NCBI RefSeq assembly: GCF_022605725.1
Contig: NC_065558.1
Span: forward strand, 6,262,001-6,326,000
Direction of reading: 5' to 3'
DNA: 64,000 nucleotides
DNA from: Anthonomus grandis grandis
Lineage: Eukaryota > Arthropoda > Insecta > Coleoptera > Curculionidae
The first letter of the stretch is position 1. Every line of letters starts with the position of its first letter. Below are positions 36,401 through 46,740 of this stretch, piece after piece. Position numbers and translations under genes: made by a program. Under the pieces are notes generated by a model, which was not told where the DNA came from, did no database searches, and saw only the letters and a program-made list of their open reading frames with translations.

Positions 36401-39400
36401 CTGCTTTAAAACACGCAGAAAATTATTTTAAGTGCCTAAAAAAAAATAAAAATTCACTTTAAGTGCCTAGAAAAATAAAGGACTTAAAGGAGTCAAAAGA
36501 ATGAATTAAGTACCTTGTAAAATTTTGAAATTCATTTTAATTACCTGCAAAAAAGATTTTTTATACTGCTTAAAAATTAGTTAAAGTGCCTGAAAACAAA
36601 AAGAAAACAACTGTTTTAACTGCCTAAAAGTTACAAAAAAAAAAATGGCTTTAAGTCCCTGAAAAAATAAATTAATAACTTAAAAACTGAAAAAAATAAA
36701 AAAATGCTTAAACTGCCTGCATGTTAAGAATAAATGGCTGCACTGGAAAAAATTAAATCCCTCGAAATGCCTGATATTTCAGGTTGAAACAACTCAAAAC
36801 TAGAGCAAACAAAAGGTTTTAAGTGCCTGGAAAGAGGACAGAAATGGTTTCAACTGCCTTAAAACACCCCATAAACAAATTATTTTAACTGCCTAAAAAT
36901 TATTTAAAAAATAAGCTTCAAATTCTTGAAAGATTAAATAAATGACTTAAAGGAGTCAACAGAATGAATTAAGTGCTTTGAAAAATTTTGAAATTTACTT
37001 TAAGTACCTGGAATTTTTTTTAAACTGCGCGAAAGTAAGAAATATGGCTTCAGATGCCTGAAAAAAAAGACAGCCGCTTAAACTGCCTGAAAATTTTTAA
37101 AAATGGCTTTTTAAGTGCCTGGTAAAATAAATATATAACTCAAAAGAATGGATTAAGTGCATTGAATATTTAAAACACCAAAAAAATTATTTTAAGTGGT
37201 TAGAAAAATAAATAAATGACTTAAAGGAGTAAAAAGAATAAAATAAGTGCCTGAAAAAATTATCATTTTTTCTTAAGCTGCTTGAGAAAATTACTTCAAA
37301 TACCTGGAAAAATACATAAATTACTTTAAAAAATCAAAAGAATGAATTAAGTGCCTTGAAAAATGTTGAAACTTATTTTAAGTACCTGCTTTTTTTTTTA
37401 AATTGCTTGAAAGTACTAAATATAGCTTCTAGTGTCTGGAAAAAAAGACAGTCGCTTAAACTGCCTGAAAATTTTAAAAAATGGCTTTAAGTGCCTGGTA
37501 AAATAAATAAATAACTCAAAAGAATGGATTAAGTGCCTTGAAAATTTTCTAAAATTACTTAGTACCTGGAAAAGGGGCATAAATACGTTCAACTGCTTTA
37601 AAACACGCAGAAAATTATTTTAAGTGCCTAAAAAAAAATAAAAATTCTCTTTAAGTGCCTAGAAAAATAAAGGACTTAAAGGAGTCAAAAGAAGTAGTAG
37701 TAGTCAGTACCTTGTAAAATTTTGAAAGTCATTTTAATTACCTGCGAAAAAGATTTTTTTATATTGCTTAAAAATTAGGAAAAAATTAGTTAAAGTGCCT
37801 GGAAACAAAAAGAAAATAACTGTTTTAACTGCCTAAAAGTTACAAAAAAAAATGGCTTTAAGTCCCTGAAAAAATAAATAAATAACTTAAAAACTTAAAA
37901 AAAATGGAATAAGTGCCTTGAATTTTTTTATAAAATTGCGTTATGAATGACAAAAATAAAAAAATGCTCAAACTGCCTGAATGTTAAGAATAAATGGCTG
38001 CACTGGAAAAAATTAAATCCCTCGAAATGCCTGATATTTCAGATTGAAACAACTCAAAACTAGAGCAAACAAAAGGTTTTAAGTGCCTGGAAAGAGGACA
38101 GAAATGGTTTCAACTACCTTAAAACACCCCATAAACAAATTATTTTAACTGCCTAAAAATTATTTAAAAAATAAACTTCAAATTCTTGAAAGATTAAATA
38201 AATGACTTAAAGGAGTCAACAGAATGAATTAAGTGCTTTGAAAAATTTTGAAATTTACTTTAAGTACCTGGAATTTTTTTTAAACTGCGTGAAAGTAAGA
38301 AATATGGCTTCAGATGCCTGAAAAAAAAGACAGCCGCTTAAACTGCCTGAAAATTTTTAAAAATGGCTTTTTATGTGCCTGGTAAAATAAATATATAACT
38401 CAAAAGAATGGATTAAGTGCATTGAATATTTAAAACACCCAAAAAATTATTTTAAGTGGTTAGAAAAATAAATAAATGACTTAAAGGAGTAAAAAGAATA
38501 AAATAAGTGCCTGAAAAAATTATCATTTTTTCTTAAGCTGCTTGAGAAAATTACTTCAAATACCTGGAAAAATACATAAATTACTTTAAAAAATCAAAAG
38601 AATAAATTAAGTGCCTTGAAAATTGTTGAAACTTATTTTAAGTACCTGCATTTTTTTTTAATTGCTTGAAAGTACTAAATATAGCTTCTGGTGTCTGGAA
38701 AAAGACAGCCGCTTAAACTGCCTGAAAATTTTAAAAAATGGCTTTAAGTGCCTGGTACAATAAATAAATAACTCAAAAGAATGGATTAAGTGCCTTGAAA
38801 ATTTTCTAAAATTACTTAGTACCTGGAAAAGGGGCATAAATACGTTCAACTGCTTTAAAACACGCAGAAAATTATTTTAAGTGCCTAGAAAAATAAAGGA
38901 CTTAAAGGAGTCAAAAGAATAAATTAAGTACCTTGTAAAATTTTGAAAGTCATTTTAATTACCTGCAAAAAAGATTTTTTTATACTGCTTAAAAATTAAG
39001 AAAAAATTAGTTAAAGTGCCTGGAAACAAAAAGAAAACAACTGTTTTAACTGCCTAAAAGTTACAAAAAAAAATGGCTTTAAGTCCCTAAAAAAATAAAT
39101 AAATAACTTAAAAACTTAAAAAAAATGGAATAAGTGCCTTGAAATTTTTTATAAAATTGCTTTAACGGTATGAAAAAAATTTTAAAAATGCTCAAACTGC
39201 CTGAATGTTAAGAATAAATGGCTGCACTGGAAAAAATTAAATCCCTCGAAATGCCTGATATTTCAGGTTGAAACAGCTCAAAACTAGAGCAAACAAAAGG
39301 TTTTAAGTGCCTGGAAAGAGGACAGAAATGGTTTCAACTACCTTAAAACACCCCATAAACAAATTATTTTAACTGCCTAAAAATAATTTAAAAAATAAGC

Positions 39401-40170
39401 TTCAAATTCTTGAATGATTAAATAAATGACTTAAAGGAGTCAACAGAATGAATTAAGTGCTTTGAAAAATTTTGAAATTTACTTTAAGTACCTGGTATTT
39501 TTTTTAAACTGCGTGAAAGTAAGAAATATGGCTTCAGATGCCGGAAAAAAAGACAGCCGCTTAAACTGCCTGAAAATTTTTAAAAATGGCTTTTTAAGTG
39601 CCTGGTAAAATAAATATATAACTCAAAAGAATGGAACACCCAAAAAATTATTTTAAGTGGTTAGAAAAATAAATAAATGACTTAAAGGAGTAAAAAGAAT
39701 AAAATAAGTGCCTGAAAAAATAAATAAATTACTTCAAAACTCTAAAAAAATGGAATAAGTGCCTTCAAAATTTTTATAAAATTGCTTTAACGGTCTGGAA
39801 AAAACTTAAAAAATGCCTAAGCTGCCTGAATGTTAAGAATAAATAGCTGAACTTGAAAAAAAATTAAATCCCTTGAAATGCCTGATATTTCAGGTCGAAA
39901 CAACTCAAAACTAGAGGAAACAAAAGGTTTTAAGTGCCTGGAAAGAGGACATAAATGGGTTCAAATGCCTGAATGATTAAATAAATGACTTGAAGGAGTC
40001 AAAAGAATAAATTAAATGCTTTGAAAAATTACTTTAAATACCTGAAAAAAAATGAAGAAAAAAATATCTTATGATGCCTGTAAAAGAAGGTTCTAGTGTC
40101 AGGTAAAAGAAAACAAGTGCCTGAAACTTAACAAAAAGCGGATTTAAGTGCCTTGAAAAATTGCCTTGAC
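33460..40170. repeat. AAGTGCCTGGAAA minisatellite with a 2.45-kb higher-order repeat
   Basis: Short units of about 40-80 bp contain AAGTGCCT(G)GAAA, AACTGCCTGAAA or AAGTACCTGGAA between A/T-rich spacers. The phrase CCTGAAAAAATTATCATTTT occurs at 33611, 34801, 36061, 37250 and 38510, so subunits of 1190 and 1260 bp alternate and the repeating block is 2449-2450 bp. Two full blocks and a partial third are present. 34801-36060 and 37250-38509 look essentially identical, pointing to very recent duplication or an assembly duplication. Identical 63-65-codon minus-strand open frames at 33754, 36209 and 38658 are a consequence of this and are not genes. Confidence 0.9.
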
Positions 40171-40234
40171 AACGTTGATCTTTAGTATAGTATCGAAGCA
40201 TTTCAAAGTATATCAAAGCGTCAGCTCCCTAACC

Positions 40235-40395
40235 TTAATCAAACTCCTTGCATATAAAACACATAATATAGTTCCGTTGTGTGTGTCATATGAATGTACG
40301 TTTTGCTCTATTATGCTATCCAGATAATGGCATAATAACAACATTCACGTTTGGCATGACAAGCAACCGCAACTGAAATCACCGTAATTCGTTTA
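40235..40395. repeat. right flanking copy matching 33350-33460
   Basis: It shares CTCCTTG(C/T)ATATAA and TTGGCATG(A/G)(C/T)AAGCAA(C/T)(C/T)GCAACT(G/A)AAAT with the left flank. The array therefore sits between two direct copies of the same non-array sequence. Confidence 0.5.
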
Positions 40396-41559
40396 AAGAT
40401 CGCGTTACATTATTGCTCGCCCTTCGTGCGTATCAGAACTGAAACAAAAATGACGATAATTATTTTAATAAATTGAAAAACAAATTGGTGCAAAAGTGTC
40501 GGTCTTGAGAGTTAAGTCGGTGACGGGCGCAGAAAGTCTAAGTGTGAGTAATTGGTGGTTTTCAATGCGGATTTCTTGCTCCTTAACGAGCATGCGATGG
40601 ACGTCCTTATGTACGCATAAATGGGAACTTCACCGGCATACATTATAGTGGGAGGTGATTTTCACGAATCACTTGCAACTATAAAGTGACTGTCGTCTGC
40701 AAATGGAAGTTATTACACTCGGCAACTAAATTATCCGTCGATTGTTCAGATTTATCTTCAATGCAATAAAGGGGATTTTTTCCTTATTAAAAAAGAGCAA
40801 GGCGATCGGTAGTTTTCTACATTAAAAGATCGGCCACGTCTCTCCAACACCATAAGTCACGACTCGGGCTTCTCCCTTATAATTTGTGTGTTCTTCGCAC
40901 GAATGTCCGATCATATAAGTAATATTAATACAAAATAACAGATTGCGCTAGTTCTTCGAGAAAAAACAGCGCATTCACGAGGCAAAGGTTAGTCTGGGTA
41001 ATAAGCTGGTAATGGGGTTTATCAGATGGGCTACCGCCTACGATCACGAAAAAAATTCAACTCGTTCAAGGATGGATCGAAGCGATTTTAATTTTAGATT
41101 CTTACTCATTTTTTTTAAACGTAGTAAAACAGCTGCCTACTACAGAACTATAATTATTTTTAAGAACTTTAATTATTAAACTACTAGTCAATAGATTAGA
41201 AAGACTACTAGTCATTGAAGACTAGATTTGGGGTCAACAAAATCGAACGAAAAACTGCTGCTACTGAATGCCTGGAATAGAATATAAGAAGCTCAAGGCG
41301 CAAAATAATCCGAAAACAGTTTTAATTCAGTCTGTGATCTTCAAACCTTAAAAAGAATATACACCTCCTGCATCAAATCACACTCAAAGTTCGATACAAG
41401 GAGCATTACATCCAAGCCCTTTATGAGCATATATTCATACACATTCTCATCCATCCAGAAGATCTGTATCGTCCACAAACAGGACCTTCACTAACCCATA
41501 TAGGCAAAACAAAGGTACGAACACAAAGTCACGGTCTCATCAAATCCATGTAATTTTTT
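40396..41559. other. no gene seen; mostly unique sequence
   Basis: The first 650 bp are less AT-rich and free of repeats. A single TGCCTGGAATAGAA lies near 41270. 41300-41520 has some coding-like texture but no frame I recognise. Confidence 0.35.
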
Positions 41560-41612
41560 TAAAAGCTACATGTGTTTCGCTCCTATCGGAGCATCATCAG
41601 AGCTAAAAAATA
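41556..41612 (-). ncRNA. hammerhead ribozyme motif (Penelope type), copy c
   Basis: On the minus strand CTGATGA (41594-41600) is followed by TGCTCC-GATA-GGAGC, a perfect helix II with a tetraloop, then GAAAC (41574-41578), ACAT and GTA. Helix I can be drawn with AGC on the 5' side and GCT on the 3' side around one unpaired U. This is the cleanest helix II in the window. It lies just upstream of, and opposite in strand to, a Penelope-like RT fragment. Confidence 0.7.
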
Positions 41613-41654
41613 CATTAAGATATTTTTCACAAAAAGAATAAAATAAAGAATCAC

Positions 41655-42079
41655 GATTTAATCTTTTCGAAAGCTGACAAGGGTAATTGCCTGATTATAC
41701 TTAAGAGAAGGTTTTGGATTTTTTGGGTTCCGGTGACTTTGTTAATGTAAACAAAGACCCTACTAGTTCTTTTTTCTCCAAGGTTAATCAAACGCTTGAC
41801 AGGTGCAATCTAACTTTGGAATTTGTTCGTACTAGGAAAGAAAAATTATACCCTATGAATCCCAGAACTCCTCTCCTCTACGGCCTTCCTAAAATCCATA
41901 AACCCAATCTCCCTATTAGGCCACTAGTATCGTTTGTAAACTCACCTTGTTACAACTTGTCAGCCTGGTTAAATACCACACTCAGAGATGTAACTTATTC
42001 CACAAAAAATTCTTCACAAGAATTTAAGATTTTAATTAACTCATCTTCGTTTAAAGGAAGAACAATTTTTTTTTGTTAG
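41655..42079 (+). pseudogene. Penelope-like element reverse transcriptase, N-terminal part
   Basis: 41655-41700 reads FSKADKGNCLIIL, the conserved (K)ADKGN motif of PLE reverse transcriptases. After a frame change near 41705, a 121-codon frame (41714-42079) continues and includes RTPLLYGLPKIHKPNLPIRP, then LVSFVNSPCYNLSAWLN. The YGLPKIHK...RP(I/L)VS.(I/V)NSP.YNL block is diagnostic of PLEs. The coding stops after SSFKGRTIFFC, before the catalytic Asp blocks, and no YVDD follows within the next kilobase. It is a truncated dead copy; the 17.4-kb copy carries the complementary part of the domain but is a separate locus. Confidence 0.8.
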
Positions 42080-42256
42080 GTTTATTCTATTAAATAATTT
42101 CTTAGGGCTATTTCCGTATATTTTTACCTCATCAAGACATTTAAGATTTAGACTTGCTTACCTCTCTAATTTATAATTTTTGGATGATTTAAAAATAAAA
42201 CCCATATATTTGCCCATTTAACACCTCAAAATGCCCCTATATGGAAATGGGGATAG
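42080..42256. other. spacer between the Penelope fragment and the NUMT
   Basis: AT-rich with no coding. At its end a 12-bp perfect inverted repeat (42245-42256 against 42259-42270) spans the NUMT boundary. Confidence 0.4.
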
Positions 42257-42504
42257 CACTATCCCCATTTCTTGTAATCATTGAAACTATTAGAAGAATA
42301 ATTCGACCTGGAACATTGGCTATCCGATTAACAGCAAATATAATTGCAGGACATTTATTAGTTACATTAATAAGAAACTCAGGCACTTCTCTTACAACTT
42401 CTTTATCTATTACTTTAATTTTTTTAACACAAATCCTTCTTTTAATCTTAGAGTCAGCTGTATCAATTATTCAATCTTATCAACCCTTTACTAAAGAGAA
42501 GTAA
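42257..42504 (+). pseudogene. NUMT: mitochondrial ATP synthase subunit 6, C-terminal part
   Basis: The frame from about 42259 reads LSPFLVIIETI, then IRPGTLAIRLTAN and IIAGHLLVTLI, the conserved C-terminal half of ATP6, ending at TAA 42502-42504. COX3 follows, as in animal mitochondrial genomes. The upstream half of ATP6 is missing. No internal stops are present. It is nuclear because it is embedded between a Penelope fragment and a LINE fragment. Function is not expected. Confidence 0.9.
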
Positions 42505-42508
42505 ATTA

Positions 42509-42827
42509 ATGACACATAAAAATCATCCATTTCATCTAGTAGACCAAAGACCATGGCCTTTACTAGGTTTACTAAGAACCTTCTCAATAATAATAGGACT
42601 TATTAAGTTATTCCATTTTAATGAAATAAACCTAATAATTCTAAGAATATTAACCAATTTTATAATTATATATCAGTGATGACGAGATGTAACCCGAGAA
42701 GGTACATTCCAAGTTCTCCATACTTTAGGTTTACGATGAATGATAATCCTATTTATTACTTCAGAAGTATTTTTCTTTTTCGCTCTTTTTTGGGCATTTT
42801 TCAATACTAGACTTTCCATAATAAGTC
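42509..42827 (+). pseudogene. NUMT: mitochondrial cytochrome c oxidase subunit III, N-terminal ~106 codons
   Basis: ATG 42509 starts MTHKNHPFHLVDQSPWPLLG. The Ser of SPWP is AGA and the Trps of QWWRD are TGA, so only the invertebrate mitochondrial code gives the conserved protein. The frame stays open under that code through YQWWRDVTREGTFQ, TLGLRWMMILFITSEVFF and FALFWAFFNTSLSMMS, about a third to two-fifths of the usual COX3 length. It breaks off at about 42827 where a LINE fragment begins. The absence of frameshifts suggests a recent transfer. The same piece carries the end of ATP6. Confidence 0.92.
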
Positions 42828-42839
42828 AATTTTGCTAAA

Positions 42840-43004
42840 AGCAGGGCTGTGATCCAACGTATCGAAAGCTTTAGAAAAGTCAAGCAATACGAGCCCTGTA
42901 ATACCATCCCTATCCAAAGCCTCAATGACTTCTTGATCTATTTCGTTATGGTGATATATTGGAAAAATCACATCAATATATCGCCACCATATTTTAGACA
43001 CCAA
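42840..43004 (-). pseudogene. LINE reverse transcriptase fragment
   Basis: The minus strand reads IDQEVIEALDRDGITGLVLL followed by DFSKAFDTLDH. The (L/V)LLDFSKAFDT(L/I)DH motif is the first catalytic-Asp block of non-LTR retrotransposon reverse transcriptases of the Jockey/CR1 type. Only this block survives. It abuts the 3' edge of the COX3 NUMT. Confidence 0.75.
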
Positions 43005-43194
43005 GAACTTAAATTAAATTAAGTATATCGAACGGTATCATTATAGATTTGAGTTCATATATCTTTTAAATACGTGAATAAGTCTATTTTCTTCTTCTTT
43101 TCAATTTTTGACCGTGTGAGATATTAATTTCTAAATTGATTTTTGCTATAAGTGACGTAATACCCAATAAAATAAGTAACTTACCAATATATAC

Positions 43195-43608
43195 AGTGAC
43201 CGCCTAAAGTTTTGCATAAATTCGATAAAAATTAAAGACATGATTTTTTGAGAAAACGCTGGGACCCGACGATTTTTATTTTAACTTAATATTTCTGAAA
43301 CAGTTGAGTTTTGAGATAAGGTGTGTTATACGAAACTTGCTTGGAACTTCGCCTATATTTCATAAATGCAATAAAAAATATAGCATTCCACTTAAAAAAA
43401 TGACCGATGGCGTCTGATGAAAGTCTTTTTTTTTATTCCGCCCTGTATACAAAATTGTATGTGAAATAATGCGCAATTTAAAATAAAAATCGACGGGTTC
43501 GAGCGTTTTCTCAAACAATCATGTCCCTAATTTTTATCGATTCATTTTTAATAATTAAATAATTATCGATCTAATTTTTTAATTATGCGGAACTTTAGGC
43601 AGTCACTC
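43195..43608. mobile_element. MITE, 414 bp, ITm type
   Basis: The ends CAGTGACCGCCTAAAGTTTT (43195 on) and its inverse AACTTTAGGCAGTCACTC (to 43608) are flanked by TA. The inner arms are also inverse: GACATGATTTTTTGAGAAAACGC with GACCCGACGATTTTTATTTTAA, against AAATAAAAATCGACGGGTTCGAGCG with TTTTCTCAAACAATCATGTC. There is no coding sequence. The block GGACCCG(A/T)CGATTTTT also occurs at about 28281-28298, inside the ITm element at 28.2 kb, so the two may share ancestry. Confidence 0.8.
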
Positions 43609-45190
43609 TATATAGAAAATCACAACCGTCATAAACATATATATCTTCCAATGTGCCTGTGAAAACTTTAAAGGTTCCGGTAATCTTGTAAAGTGTGGAA
43701 ATGTCAATTATAATAGTAATAGAAATGCAAATAAATGTTATATACCTTTTGCCAGATCTTAGTTTTAATAGTAGTGACAATTTCGATACATCTGTACCTT
43801 ATTCTATGGAAATCAATGAATTGAATTGAAGGTCACTAATGTAAACAGTCACTGAAGCACAACTCTCTGAACACCTTCGAATCAAGACCAGTACAACTTT
43901 GACAGCAATCCTCATAAGTTGCTCTCATTACACTCAATTGTTCCAACTATATTCTTTGACTAATGTAACGACGTTCGATGTGCCATAAATCCCAAACTCT
44001 TAATATGAATATAGTATATTTTAAACGCTATATCCGGACTAAGGTTCTGATTTACCACCGTTTGCGTGTGAACGGGGTGGTCTAGAGCTCTTATCTGAAA
44101 ATCGCTCCGCAGGGTGGCACTTCGTACGGCGGACCCAATAAGAGCCCTTTGAGGGTTGCCAATCCCATTATTCTACGATTGTTACTGTGAGAAACTGTTA
44201 CACAATTACGTTTAATGAAATATCCGTTAAAGTACAGTTGTTAAAGAAATACAAACAAGAATAAGAAGAAGAAGAAGAAATATGAACACCCTGGACTTTA
44301 ATGATAATGGTTTTTCTGCGGCATTATATTGAATTAAGTGCATAAAAACCCTGTAAAAGTCGTTATCTCTCTCAAACAAAAAGCTTCCTAATATCGCACC
44401 GTATGCCATTCAGTTAATTGAGTTCATCAATCGAGTATTAACTGCCAGATAACAGTCGAGGCGAAATGCCGTTTAAGACCTTAGCCTTAGATAAGGTCGG
44501 GGTCGTTACGTTTTCTTACGCTCCGACTAATTGCCGCAGATTTACCTCTTATCTTTGCCAATTTTTTTTTTGCGTTTTTCCTATTGTATTGATACGGGCA
44601 ATAATAATCTATTTATTGGGGTCCTTTTACCACTTTTACGTCGTCTCTCTTATTCCCTTTTTGTTTTACCTCTCTAAATCGAGAGATGGAAAATAAATAT
44701 GTCTCGTGTAAACTGAACCCGCTGAAAGGGATGATGGATTTTTAACCTGACGTCGTTCTTTGTGCACGTCATAAAGGCGCTTCTCCTTATTAAAGCATTG
44801 TATTGTCAGTATTTTTCAAGGAGTGTAGGTGGTCTTAAAATAAAAATAAACATGTCTTCGGTGCATAAAGGGCCCGCCATTTGATTGCCGCATAAAGGGT
44901 CGAGCCTAAATGTTAGCAGAAGCTACTTATTTGGGATGAGTCACAAGAGTGGTATCGTCTGCAAATAACATTATATTAACTCACATCGGTGGATCATTGA
45001 TTAAAGTCAATGTTGGGTCTACAAGTGAATCTTGAATGACACCACGATTTATAGGCAAAATTGTGGAAGTCTTAGAAGATTGTATTGCAAAAATTGTGTA
45101 CATTGGGTGAGATATAGTTAGGTATATCACAGAATGAGTATCCAGGCCTCTTGTATAATACTAGATGAGTGGAATGTAAGAAATTGAACA
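43609..45190. other. no gene seen; largely unique sequence
   Basis: An (AGA)n-like run lies at 44257-44282. The parts 44030-44170 and 44440-44560 are GC-richer and free of obvious repeats. No protein or RNA gene is recognised. Confidence 0.35.
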
Positions 45191-45194
45191 ACAA

Positions 45195-46740
45195 GAGAGA
45201 TAACCAGTAGCGTGCTTCCGTAAAGCTTCCTAGTTTTCTAAAGAAACTAGCTGAGCTAGAGTTTATAAACCTGGACAGTCACCTACACTCAAGTATCCCC
45301 TATAAGAAGCTTCCAGAGTTTTCAAGATATTTTTGATTAATTTTTGAGATATGACCAGGAGACAAACCAAGGCCATCAATGTTATAGTTGTAAAAAAACA
45401 AATTTACCAGTATGGTACCTTGAAAAGTTTCCTAGTTTTCCAAATAAACTAGCTGGCCAAGATTTTTCAAACTTGGACAGTTGCCTGCGCTCAAGTATCC
45501 TCTATAAGAAACATCAAAAGTTTTCAAAATATTTTTGATTAGTTTTTAAAATATAACTAGGTTTGTCAAAGCCGTCTATTTAGTCGAAAAAAAAATTAAT
45601 TTACCCGTAAGGTGACCCTGGAAAATTTCCTAGTTTTCCAAAGAAACTAGCTGAGCTAGAATTTCCAAACCTGGACAGTAGCATGCGCTCAAGTATTCCT
45701 TACAAGAAACATCAAAAGTATTCAAAAAATTTTTGATTCGTTTTTGAGCTATGACCAGGTTTGTCTAGACTATCTATTTTAGTCGTAAAAAAATTAATTT
45801 ACTCGTAAGGTAACCCTGGAAAATTTCCTGATTTTCCAAAGAAACAAGCTGAGCTAGAGTTTCTAAACCTGGACAGTAGCATGCACTCAAGTATCTACTG
45901 TAAGAAACATCAAAAGTTTTCAAAATATTTTTGATTAGATTTTGAGTTATGACCAGGTTTGTCTAGGCAATCATTGTTATAGTCGTAAACAAAATTAATT
46001 TACTAGTAGGTTGACCCTGGAAAATTTCTTAGTTTTCCAAAGAAACTAGCTGAGCTAGAGTTTCCAAACCTGGACAGTCACCTACGCTTAAGTATTTCCT
46101 ATAAGAGACATGAGAAGTTTTCAAAATATTTTTAATTAGTTTTTGAGCTATAATCAGGCTTGTGCAAGGCCGTCTATGTTAGACTCGTAAAAAAAATATT
46201 AACCGGTAGCGTGACCTTAAAAAGTTTCCTAGTTTTCCAAAGAAACTAGCTGAGCTAAAGTTTCCAAACATAGACAGTCGCTTGCGCACAAATATCCTCG
46301 ACAAGAATCATCAAAAGATTTCAAAATATTTTTGATTAATTTTTGAGATATGACTAGGTTTGTCTAGGCTATCTATTTTAGTCGTAACAAATTAATTTAC
46401 CCGTAAGATGACCCTGGAAAATTTCCTAGTTCAGAGTTTCCAAACATAGACAGTCGCTTGCACTGAAGTATCTTCTACAAGAAATTTCAGAAGTTTTCAA
46501 AATACTGTTCATTAGTTTTTCAGATCTGACCAGGTTTATCTGTTATAATCGTTAAAAAATAACCAGTATGGTACCTTGAAAAGTTTCCTAGTTTTCCAAG
46601 GAAACTAGCTAGCCTAGAGTTTTCAAACTTGGACAGTTGGCGCTCAAGTATCCCTTACACGAAACATTAAAAGTTCTCAAAATATTTTTGATTAATTTCT
46701 GGCCTATAGATTTGTCTATATTAACGGCACAAATTTAACC
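45195..46740. repeat. ~200-bp minisatellite, about 8 copies
   Basis: The landmark TTTCCTAGTTTTCCAAAGAA recurs near 45229, 45431, 45629, 45828, 46028, 46227, 46424 and 46588, so the unit is about 200 bp (the last two are shorter). Other blocks: ACTAGCTGAGCTAGAGTTTC (itself palindromic around GCTGAGC), CAAACCTGGACAGTCGC, AAGAAACATCAAAAGTTTTC, AAAATATTTTTGATTAGTTT, GACCAGGTTTGTCTAGGC, AATTAATTTACCCGTAAGGT. It contains CCTGGAAAATTTCC. The last unit is truncated. Confidence 0.85.

Noticed and set aside
33754..38849. Three identical 63-65-codon proteins as a conserved gene family
   Set aside because: They lie exactly one higher-order repeat (2.45 kb) apart inside a minisatellite, so identity reflects duplication and not selection.
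42241..42830. Genuine mitochondrial contig or functional mitochondrial genes
   Set aside because: The piece is only about 570 bp and lies between a Penelope fragment and a LINE fragment, so it is a nuclear insertion unless the assembly is wrong.
44466..44696. 76-codon hydrophobic open frame as a small membrane protein
   Set aside because: Its composition is Phe/Leu/Tyr-rich as expected from T-rich DNA, with no homologue I recognise and no supporting context.
45195..46740. GCTAGCTGAGCTAG-type palindromes as regulatory operators
   Set aside because: They occur once per ~200-bp tandem unit and are part of the repeat; nothing nearby could be regulated.
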